In this document: positions 1-5,707 of the stretch, in pieces
How the letters are laid out: every line of letters starts with the position of its first letter
Position numbering within the stretch: position 1 is the first letter of the stretch
Assembly: GCA_050942695.1 (NCBI GenBank)
Contig: JBMNNU010000061.1
Location: forward strand, 1 to 14,313
Source of the DNA: JBMNNU01 sp050942695
GTDB taxonomy: Bacteria; Chloroflexota; UBA6077
Direction: 5' to 3'
Length of the DNA stretch: 14,313 nucleotides
Position numbers and translations under genes: made by a program
The notes under the pieces: generated by a model
What the model saw: only the letters and a program-made list of their open reading frames with translations
What the model was told of the DNA's origin: nothing
Database searches by the model: none

Positions 1-113
1 GCCGTTTTCCCCGGCCACCCTTAGTCAAGGAGTATCCTGTGCCGCAACTTCCAAGCCCCTCAACTCTGCAAATTGTAACCACGTCTATGAACCATCCCTA
101 AGCGGACTCGAAA

Positions 114-129
114 TGGCATGCCTCTTGCT
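114..129 (+). promoter_or_regulatory. Putative sigma-54 (-24/-12) promoter of the BON-domain gene
   Basis: The sequence TGGCATGCCTCTTGCT has GG at 115-116 and GC at 127-128 with exactly ten bases between. It matches the known RpoN consensus TGGCACG-N4-TTGCW at all but one position. By the usual rule transcription would start near base 140, giving a leader of about 90 nt before the BON gene at 229. A short inverted repeat, gcttgc-t-gcaagc, overlaps the -12 end (127-139). An activator site would be needed upstream and none is recognisable in the first 113 bases. An rpoN gene lies about 1.1 kb downstream, which makes the call more credible. Confidence 0.65.
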
Positions 130-176
130 TGCTGCAAGCACCCTGCTTTCGGCGAATTTTGTTGGCCGGGGCTAAT

Positions 177-218
177 GCTGAAAGCTGGCGGTTGAAGGCT
201 GATAGCTCGAGGGCGAGG
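177..218 (+). repeat. Degenerate 7-bp tandem repeat in the BON gene leader
   Basis: Six consecutive heptamers can be laid out: GCTGAAA, GCTGGCG, GTTGAAG, GCTGATA, GCTCGAG and GGCGAGG, with loose consensus GCTGAAR. The array sits between the putative sigma-54 start site and the ribosome site (AGGAGG at 216-221). It resembles the short heptameric tandem repeats known from intergenic DNA of several bacterial groups and has no evident coding role. Confidence 0.5.
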
Positions 219-228
219 AGGGTTTTGA

Positions 229-885
229 ATGATCAGCCAGGATGAAAGGATCAAGCAGCAGGTTCTTCAGGTAGCCGCAGGGTTCGGCGAAACGTCCGTC
301 GACTGCTCCGTCCAGGACGGATATGTCCTTTTGGAAGGCGCGGTCTCGTCCGATGAGCAATCTTACCATCTGGAGGCGGCTGTCCGCCAGATCCCTGGAG
401 TCATTTCCGTCGACAACATGTTGGCGCCTGAAGGTTTTGAAGCCACGGTAGACAACGTCATCGAGGGCGTAGACCTGTTTCCGGATTTTACCGCCGAAGT
501 CAGCGCTGAGGACGCTATGGAATCGGCATCCGAAGCTGAGCCTTACTTCCCACCCACCGACCCTGTGGTCAAACCGGACCGGAGTACCGACGGCATAGAG
601 ATTGTGGGTGGATTCGCCCATACAGCCGACGACCTGGATGCTTCAACAGCGCATCTGCCTGGGATACCTCGAGGCGACGACGAGCTTCGCGAGGCTGTGC
701 TCGCCGCTCTACACGCCGATGCTGCGACTACAGACCTCCTGTTGGACGTAGAGGTCCTGGATGGGACAGTAATCCTTAGGGGAACAGTCTCTTCGTTGGA
801 GGACGTGGACCTCGCAGAGAGCGTTGCAGCCAGAGTACCGGGGGTTGAAGAAGTCCAGGAAGAAATCGAAATCCTGGGGTTATAA
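229..885 (+). CDS. Protein with two BON domains
   Basis: This 218-residue protein has one BON domain at each end (about residues 4-66 and 150-216). Each carries the hallmark strand-turn-strand (GYVLLEGAVSS at 31-41, GTVILRGTVSS at 179-189) followed by a helix and a V-PGV turn. The linker (about 68-148) is acidic and proline-containing, with no recognised domain. BON domains are thought to bind phospholipid or other hydrophobic ligands and occur in osmotic-shock and envelope proteins such as OsmY. No signal peptide or membrane segment is visible, so a cytoplasmic or membrane-surface location is inferred. The ATG is well supported by AGGAGG seven bases upstream. A sigma-54-type promoter at 114-129 and the rpoN gene next door suggest condition-dependent expression. 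Its exact role is unknown. Confidence 0.88.
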   Translation: MISQDERIKQQVLQVAAGFGETSVDCSVQDGYVLLEGAVSSDEQSYHLEAAVRQIPGVISVDNMLAPEGFEATVDNVIEGVDLFPDFTAEVSAEDAMESASEAEPYFPPTDPVVKPDRSTDGIEIVGGFAHTADDLDASTAHLPGIPRGDDELREAVLAALHADAATTDLLLDVEVLDGTVILRGTVSSLEDVDLAESVAARVPGVEEVQEEIEILGL

Positions 886-967
886 ACCGAGCAATTCAGG
901 CAGGAGAATGAAAACTGCTAAAAGATCTTCCTCTTCATAGGATAGATATGGTCTCACAACTCCTGGG

Positions 968-983
968 TGGCACGCCTATTGCG
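968..983 (+). promoter_or_regulatory. Putative sigma-54 (-24/-12) promoter upstream of rpoN
   Basis: TGGCACGCCTATTGCG contains the full TGGCACG -24 element and a TTGC -12 element. GG (969-970) and GC (981-982) are separated by exactly ten bases. The expected start is near 994, about 230 nt before rpoN at 1227. Thirteen of the first fifteen bases are identical to the BON-gene site at 114-128, including three of the four normally free spacer bases. It could drive rpoN (autoregulation), a small RNA, or both. Confidence 0.68.
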
Positions 984-993
984 CTTTGGAAAA

Positions 994-1110
994 ACGGTGT
1001 TATTGGCCCGTTGACCGGGCCAATTCGTGTCATTGCTGCAGGACAGAGGAAAGCGGGTGCATCCATTCAGTGGCCTATCACCCCTCCGACATGACCCGGA
1101 GCCACTCTTG
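994..1110 (+). other. Structured non-coding segment between BON gene and rpoN
   Basis: The 341-bp gap between the BON gene and rpoN has no credible ORF. Just after the predicted sigma-54 start it contains two stem-loops. The first is a perfect 9-bp stem, attggcccg (1002-1010) with cgggccaat (1016-1024), around a 5-nt loop. The second is nested: agtgg (1069-1073) with ccact (1102-1106), enclosing ctccg (1084-1088) with cggag (1097-1101). Neither is followed by a T-run, so they are not ordinary terminators. The segment may be a long rpoN 5' leader or a small RNA. I recognise no known RNA family. Confidence 0.35.
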
Positions 1111-1162
1111 GAGCACTTCACCGCGGTTTAAATAATAAGTGTCCTCGTATAGCGGCGCCTAA

Positions 1163-1192
1163 TTGGAATTAGTCGGCCGCCATCAGTATAAT
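1163..1192 (+). promoter_or_regulatory. Putative sigma-70 promoter of rpoN
   Basis: A perfect -10 box, TATAAT, lies at 1187-1192, with TTGGAA (four of six matches to TTGACA) at 1163-1168 and an 18-bp spacer. Transcription would start near 1199, less than 30 bases before the chosen rpoN start. This would give rpoN a basal promoter independent of the sigma-54-type site upstream. Confidence 0.6.
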
Positions 1193-1226
1193 TCATAGAT
1201 GTCCGGGCAAGTTGGAGAGTGGTGTA

Positions 1227-2645
1227 ATGGATATGGAATTGGACGCTCTACAGGAGCAACTCCCTCAACAATCGATGAAGGTCTCGCCAAGGCTGGTGGC
1301 GGCTAACCACATTCTCCAGTTGTCATCCCTTGAGCTACAAGCTGCCATTTCGGCCGAATTGGAAGATAATCCGGCCTTAGAACAGATAGATATCCCGACA
1401 TGTCCTACCTGTGGAACACAGCTTCAGGGCAGTATTTGCCCCCAGTGCTTGCGGCGGCAGAAACCCGACAACCAGTTGTTAGATGGGCCGGATACGAACG
1501 ACGAACCTTATTATGGTCAAAATCTTCGCTCGACAGAAGAAGAGTTCGACCCGATAACACAGGTAGCAGCGGAGATAAGCCTTCCTGAGCGACTGCTTAC
1601 AGAGCTTCGCGCCGTTGTCCAACCTGAGTTAATGCATGTTGGTGAGTATCTGGTGGGCAACCTGGATGACAAGGGCTATCTCTGCACTACTGTTGACGAG
1701 GTAGCCTACGAGACCGGTGTCGAGCCCTATGAAGTGGAGTTAGTTCTGGGGCTCCTCCAATCTTTGGAGCCTCCAGGGATCGGAGCGCGAAACCTTCGTG
1801 AATGTCTGCTGATCCAGTTGGATTATCTGGAAACCCTGGGGATCCGCCAACCTTTCGCCAGGGAGATCATCAGCACACACCTAACCGAATTGGGCGAGCA
1901 TAAATTCAGCAAGATAGCCCAGGACCTGAAGATATCCTCCGATGTCGTGGCAGACGTTTGGGAGTTCATCAAACGAGAACTAAACCCCCACCCTGCCCAC
2001 GAGTTCTCTTCATCTTCAGGCCATCAAGACGCTCGCGAAACCCGTTCCAATTACGTCCTGCCGGATGTTATTATCACGCAACGTGATGGCGAGTTTGAGG
2101 TCGAGGTAGTTGAGTCAAAACGGTTCCTCCTTCGGGTATCGCCGGTTTACTCACAAATCAGTGCTGATTTGGAACGCGACGGGGATAGATACTCGGATGA
2201 GGAGAAGAGGCACATTCAACAATATGTGGCGAGAGCCAAGCTGTTCATCGCCAATATCAACCAGCGGCGCCAGACGATCCACCGGATCACTCAATGTCTG
2301 GTGGAGTGCCAGCAAGATTTCCTTTCCAAAGGGGTACGGCATCTGAAGCCGCTGACGCGAGCCGCGGTAGCGAGTAAGCTGGGGATACACGAAAGCACCG
2401 TAAGCCGAGCTACGGCTGCTAAGTTCGTCATGCTACCTAACGGCGAGGTCATACCTTTTAGCAACTTCTTTACGGCATCTCTGAGCATTAAGGACGTTAT
2501 CGAGGAGCTGATAGCTAACGAGAAGGCTCCATTAACCGATGCGGAGATCGCCGAAAAGCTAGCCGCGCGGAATATCCATGTAGCACGCCGCACGGTCGCA
2601 AAATACCGGATGCAACTAGGGATTCTACCCTCTTCTTTGCGATAG
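1227..2645 (+). CDS. rpoN: RNA polymerase sigma-54 factor RpoN
   Basis: Sigma-54 directs RNA polymerase to -24/-12 promoters and needs AAA+ enhancer-binding activators. With the ATG at 1227 the protein is 472 residues. The N-terminal activator-interaction region is present (LQLSSLELQAAI, then DNPALE). A core-binding region contains LEPPGIGARNLREC (about 180-193). A helix-turn-helix lies near 376-401 (ASKLGIHESTVSR), and the RpoN box ARRTVAKYRM is at 453-462. The ATG is preferred over an in-frame TTG at 1212 because GGAGAG (1214-1219) sits seven bases before it. Oddly, four cysteines (59, 62, 71, 74) in two CxxC pairs form a zinc-ribbon-like knuckle in the normally acidic, variable linker. No enhancer-binding protein is encoded in this window. 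Confidence 0.95.
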   Translation: MDMELDALQEQLPQQSMKVSPRLVAANHILQLSSLELQAAISAELEDNPALEQIDIPTCPTCGTQLQGSICPQCLRRQKPDNQLLDGPDTNDEPYYGQNLRSTEEEFDPITQVAAEISLPERLLTELRAVVQPELMHVGEYLVGNLDDKGYLCTTVDEVAYETGVEPYEVELVLGLLQSLEPPGIGARNLRECLLIQLDYLETLGIRQPFAREIISTHLTELGEHKFSKIAQDLKISSDVVADVWEFIKRELNPHPAHEFSSSSGHQDARETRSNYVLPDVIITQRDGEFEVEVVESKRFLLRVSPVYSQISADLERDGDRYSDEEKRHIQQYVARAKLFIANINQRRQTIHRITQCLVECQQDFLSKGVRHLKPLTRAAVASKLGIHESTVSRATAAKFVMLPNGEVIPFSNFFTASLSIKDVIEELIANEKAPLTDAEIAEKLAARNIHVARRTVAKYRMQLGILPSSLR

Positions 2646-2666
2646 CATCACGCAGCATTTCGTCGT

Positions 2667-2702
2667 CAGGGCTGGTAGCTCCTACCGGCCTGGTAAGCCC
2701 TG
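2667..2702 (+). other. Nested inverted repeats between rpoN and argG
   Basis: The arms cagggct (2667-2673) and agccctg (2696-2702) are perfect complements. Inside them ggtag-ctc-ctacc forms a small perfect hairpin. No T-run follows, so an intrinsic terminator is unlikely. It could be an RNA fold in a rpoN-argG read-through transcript or in the argG leader. Confidence 0.3.
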
Positions 2703-2754
2703 GGCTGGCGTTGTAGCCTGCCCCCATAGCTATTCATAGATCGGAGATAAGAAA

Positions 2755-3999
2755 GTGGACAAGGTAGTCTTAGCATATTCAGGCGGTCTCGATACCTCCG
2801 TAGCCATCAAATGGCTACAGGAGAAATACAACATGGATGTAATCGCTGTCACGATCGACGTAGGCAGCGAGAGAGACCTGCCGGAGATCAAGGAAAAAGC
2901 CCTCAAGGTCGGCGCATCCAAATCCCTGGTGGTAGATGCAAAGGAACTCTTCGTAAAATACTTCATATTCCCGGCTCTGCAGGCTGGCGCTATCTACGAG
3001 GGCACCTACCCCCTGGCTACCGCTCTGGCCAGGCCACTTATCTCCAAGATCCTCGTAGACGTGGCCAGGGAGGAAGGGGCGACAGCCGTGGCACACGGCT
3101 CCACCGGTAAAGGCAATGACCAGGTCCGCTTCGACGTTTCCATCGGCGCCCTAGCTCCAGATCTGAAGATCATAGCCCCAGTCCGAGAGTGGCGGATGAC
3201 TAGGGACGAGGAGATCGAGTACGCAATGAAGCACGATATTCCTATCCCTATCACTGCCGCTAGCCCCTACAGCATCGACGTAAACCTGTGGGGACGCAGC
3301 ATCGAAGCCGGTATCCTCGAAGATGCTTGGGTTGAGCCACCCGAAGACGCGTTTCTCTGGACCGTTGATCCTCGCCGAGCGCCTGATGAGCCGGCCTACG
3401 TGGAAATCGAGTTCAAGCGCGGTATCCCTATCGCCCTCAATGGCGAGGAGCTAGACGGCGTCGAGCTGATCAGTCGCCTCAACGACCTGGCTGGGAGCCA
3501 TGGTGTCGGCCGCATCGACACGATCGAGAACCGACTGGTCGGCATCAAGTCCAGGGAGGTCTACGAAGCTCCAGCCGCTGTAACCCTCCACGCTGCTCAC
3601 AACGAGTTGGAGAAGATGACACTTACCAGGGATCAATCTCGCTTCAAAGCCAAGGTGGCGGCGGAGTTCGCCGAAATGGTGTACAACGGCCTCTGGTTCT
3701 CGTCGCTCCACCAGGACCTGGCTGCCTACATCGCCAGTTCACAACGCCATGTGACGGGAACCATCAGGATGAAGCTGTTCAAGGGGATCGCGAAGACGGT
3801 GGGACGCCAGTCCCCCAAAGCCCTTTACGATCTATCACTGGCCACGTACGACCGGGGCGACCAATTTGACCACTCCGCGGCTATTGGATTCATCAACCTA
3901 TGGGGGCTGCAGTTGCGCACCCAGTCTCGGATCCAGTGGCTCGGCCAGTCCTCCGATGAGATCTTGCGGCTGACGGCGCCGGAGACGGAAGAAGATTAA
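2755..3999 (+). CDS. argG: Argininosuccinate synthase
   Basis: ArgG joins citrulline and aspartate with ATP to make argininosuccinate, the seventh step of arginine synthesis, in the cytoplasm. The 414-residue length is normal for the family. The N-terminal PP-loop AYSGGLDTS (7-15) binds ATP. Also present are AHGSTGKGNDQVRFD for substrate and nucleotide binding, SPYSIDVNLWGRSIE, and the C-terminal NGLWFS and TYDRGDQFDHSAAIGFI segments. It starts with GTG. GGAG at 2743-2746, eight bases upstream, supports this start, and the coding match begins immediately. It lies 109 bp after rpoN on the same strand and 116 bp before argH, and the argG-argH pair is a common operon. No ARG-box-like operator was recognised. 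Confidence 0.97.
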   Translation: MDKVVLAYSGGLDTSVAIKWLQEKYNMDVIAVTIDVGSERDLPEIKEKALKVGASKSLVVDAKELFVKYFIFPALQAGAIYEGTYPLATALARPLISKILVDVAREEGATAVAHGSTGKGNDQVRFDVSIGALAPDLKIIAPVREWRMTRDEEIEYAMKHDIPIPITAASPYSIDVNLWGRSIEAGILEDAWVEPPEDAFLWTVDPRRAPDEPAYVEIEFKRGIPIALNGEELDGVELISRLNDLAGSHGVGRIDTIENRLVGIKSREVYEAPAAVTLHAAHNELEKMTLTRDQSRFKAKVAAEFAEMVYNGLWFSSLHQDLAAYIASSQRHVTGTIRMKLFKGIAKTVGRQSPKALYDLSLATYDRGDQFDHSAAIGFINLWGLQLRTQSRIQWLGQSSDEILRLTAPETEED

Positions 4000-4022
4000 T
4001 AACATTTCACCCCCTACCCCGA

Positions 4023-4048
4023 CCCTTCCTCCATCAACGGCGGAAGGG
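4023..4048 (+). other. Inverted repeat in the argG-argH spacer
   Basis: The arms cccttcc (4023-4029) and ggaaggg (4042-4048) pair perfectly around a 12-nt loop, and CC/GG inside the loop could extend the fold after one mismatch. It begins 24 bp after the argG stop. There is no T-run, so it may slow or protect the transcript rather than end it. Confidence 0.35.
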
Positions 4049-4060
4049 AGTAAACGGCTT

Positions 4061-4106
4061 CCCTGCCCCCCTTGTGGGGGGCAGGGGCTGGGGGAAGGGG
4101 GGGAGG
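4061..4106 (+). promoter_or_regulatory. Hairpin and G-quadruplex motif at the argH ribosome site
   Basis: An 11-bp perfect GC-rich stem is formed by ccctgcccccc (4061-4071) and ggggggcaggg (4076-4086) around the loop ttgt. From 4076 the strand also reads as four G-runs of six, four, five and seven (4076-4081, 4084-4087, 4090-4094, 4097-4103) separated by two-base loops, an ideal intramolecular G-quadruplex pattern. The last run merges with the argH SD sequence GGGAGGT (4101-4107). The hairpin and the quadruplex share the first two G-runs and so cannot form together. Control of argH translation is inferred, not shown. Confidence 0.5.
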
Positions 4107-4115
4107 TACTTCAAC

Positions 4116-5528
4116 ATGACCAAACCTCAAGACAAACTCTGGGGAGGCCGGTTCGACAAGGAGGCTGATGCTGACGCCCATACCTTCGGCGCCTCTATCC
4201 CTTTCGACCGGCGGCTATATCGGGAGGATATAACCGGAAGCATCGCCCACGCCACGATGCTGGCTAAGCAGGGGGTGCTGCAGGAGGATGAGGCCGCCAC
4301 TCTGGTGCGTGGGCTGCGGCAGATCCTGGCTGAGATCGAGTCGGGAGAGATCGTTCCCGATCTCCGGTGGGAGGACATCCACTCCTTCGTAGAGAGCAGA
4401 TTGAGAGAGATAGTGGGCGACGTTGCCGGCAAGCTGCACACAGCCCGCAGCCGCAACGACCAGGTAGCGCTGGACATGCGGCTATTTGCTCGGGCAAGCA
4501 TCAAGGAGATAGTAATGCGGCTGGCTAACCTCCAGCGCACGCTACTGGCGCTGGCAGAGGCGAATTCCGAGGTCGTGATGCCGGGGTATACCCATCTCCA
4601 ACGAGCCCAGCCCGTCCTATTCTCCCACCACCTGCTGGCCTATTTCGAGATGTTCCAGCGCGATGTAGAGAGGCTCCAGGATTGCTACCGCCGCACTAAC
4701 GTCCTGCCGCTGGGATCAGGGGCGCTGGCCGGAGTGACCTATCCCATCGACCGGGAGTTCGTCCGCGAACAGCTCAGCTTCGACTCTATCAGCCGCAACA
4801 GCATGGATGCCGTCTGTGACCGGGATTTCCTGGTAGAACAGTTAGCAGCGCTAAGCCTGGTTATGGCCCACCTCTCCCGCTTCGCCGAAGAGGTAATCCT
4901 CTGGTCAACCGAAGAGTTCGGCTTTCTGGAGTTGGACGACAGCTACGCGACCGGCAGCAGCATCATGCCCCAGAAGAAGAACCCCGATACTGCCGAGCTG
5001 ATCCGCGGTAAGACAGGGCGGGTGTATGGGACGCTCATCGCCCTTCTGACGACGTTGAAAGGGCTGCCGCTAACCTACAACAAGGACCTCCAGGAGGATA
5101 AAGAGCAGTTCTTCGACAGCGTCGACACAGTATCGTCCTGCCTCAAGCTGTTCGATCGGATGCTGGCAACCGCTACAGTCAAAGCAGAGCGGATGAGGGC
5201 GGTGGCGGGGGGAGGTTTCTCCACCGCAACCGACGTAGCCGACTACCTGGTGCGCAAAGGGCTCACCTTCCGGCAGGCCCACGAGGTCGTCGGGCGATTG
5301 GTCCGCCACTGCATCGAGCAGGATTGCGATGTTACCGACCTGCCTTTGGACAGATTACGGGAATTCTCAACGCAATTCGCGGAAGATGTGTACCTGATCG
5401 ACGTGGACTCCTCGGTCCGAGCGCGCGACGTACCAGGCGGCACCGCGCCCAACCGCGTGAAGGAAGCGATAGCCGAAGGGATGCGCATGCTGTCGGCCAC
5501 CGAGAGTTGGTGCAGCCGAATCCGTTAA
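4116..5528 (+). CDS. argH: Argininosuccinate lyase
   Basis: ArgH splits argininosuccinate into arginine and fumarate, the last step of arginine synthesis. It belongs to the fumarase/aspartase superfamily and works as a homotetramer whose active sites are shared between subunits. With the ATG at 4116 the protein is 470 residues, the usual size. It begins LWGGRFDKEAD as family members do. Visible motifs are TARSRNDQVALD (109-120), GYTHLQRAQP with the conserved histidine 160, and the signature loop GSSIMPQKKNPD (280-291) with the catalytic serine. The C-terminal FSTATDVADYLVRKG and FRQAHEVVG segments are intact. GGGAGGT nine bases before the ATG decides the start. An in-frame GTG at 4074 would add 14 unlikely glycine-rich residues encoded by the spacer repeat. 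It is probably cotranscribed with argG. Confidence 0.97.
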   Translation: MTKPQDKLWGGRFDKEADADAHTFGASIPFDRRLYREDITGSIAHATMLAKQGVLQEDEAATLVRGLRQILAEIESGEIVPDLRWEDIHSFVESRLREIVGDVAGKLHTARSRNDQVALDMRLFARASIKEIVMRLANLQRTLLALAEANSEVVMPGYTHLQRAQPVLFSHHLLAYFEMFQRDVERLQDCYRRTNVLPLGSGALAGVTYPIDREFVREQLSFDSISRNSMDAVCDRDFLVEQLAALSLVMAHLSRFAEEVILWSTEEFGFLELDDSYATGSSIMPQKKNPDTAELIRGKTGRVYGTLIALLTTLKGLPLTYNKDLQEDKEQFFDSVDTVSSCLKLFDRMLATATVKAERMRAVAGGGFSTATDVADYLVRKGLTFRQAHEVVGRLVRHCIEQDCDVTDLPLDRLREFSTQFAEDVYLIDVDSSVRARDVPGGTAPNRVKEAIAEGMRMLSATESWCSRIR

Positions 5529-5541
5529 GATGGCTTTCGCT

Positions 5542-5564
5542 ATCGAGCAGTTAGGCTGCTCGAT
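5542..5564 (+). terminator. Strong hairpin after argH, possible terminator lacking a T-run
   Basis: The arms atcgagcag (5542-5550) and ctgctcgat (5556-5564) pair perfectly over 9 bp around a 5-nt loop, 13 bp after the argH stop. The position fits an operon end. No T-run follows, so intrinsic termination is doubtful, and it may instead stabilise the 3' end or act with Rho. Confidence 0.4.
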
Positions 5565-5567
5565 GCA

Positions 5568-5588
5568 GTCCTGAGTCCTGGGTTCTGA
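5568..5588 (+). repeat. Three-copy 7-bp tandem repeat
   Basis: Directly after the argH hairpin come three heptamers, GTCCTGA, GTCCTGG and GTTCTGA. This is a second heptameric array in the window with a different unit from that at 177-218. Downstream, up to 5699, are a 12-bp palindrome ggcgatatcgcc (5605-5616) and no clear promoter. Confidence 0.45.
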
Positions 5589-5693
5589 GAATCCGGGGCT
5601 CAGCGGCGATATCGCCCCTCGCAAATGAGTTGCCTACCCGTTTATCCCATCGTTGGGACCTTTTTCTCATTGCCTCCGCGGGAGTAGCATCTA

Positions 5694-5707
5694 TAGTGCA
5701 TGCACTA
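5694..5707. repeat. 14-bp perfect palindrome over the GT87 start codon
   Basis: TAGTGCATGCACTA is its own reverse complement and is centred on the start codon of the first glycosyltransferase (ATG at 5700-5702). With a one-base bulge the symmetry extends to ctat and atag on the two sides. It could be an operator or an RNA hairpin hiding the start codon, or chance. Confidence 0.3.

Noticed and set aside
1..24. 3' end of an upstream + gene (frame ending in TAG at 22-24)
   Set aside because: Only seven codons are visible, and nothing distinguishes this from chance.
177..218. CRISPR or phage attachment repeat
   Set aside because: The units are 7 bp, adjacent and degenerate, without spacers or nearby cas or integrase genes.
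172..621. 149-codon - strand frame opposite the BON gene
   Set aside because: The + strand protein has two clear BON domains and a strong ribosome site, whereas the - strand translation resembles no family and lacks a ribosome site.
908..940. Ten-codon ORF (MKTAKRSSSS) after the BON gene as a leader peptide
   Set aside because: Its AGGAG is only one base before the ATG, too close to work, and nothing downstream suggests attenuation.
1212..1226. TTG start giving RpoN five more residues
   Set aside because: The purine-rich ribosome site GGAGAG lies inside this stretch and is well placed for ATG 1227.
4074..4115. In-frame GTG that would extend ArgH by 14 residues
   Set aside because: The extension is glycine/arginine-rich translation of the spacer G-runs, and the GGGAGGT site is correctly spaced for the ATG at 4116, where family similarity begins.
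4127..4540. 137-codon - strand frame opposite argH
   Set aside because: Serine- and arginine-rich shadow of a highly conserved enzyme gene, typical of antisense frames in GC-rich DNA.
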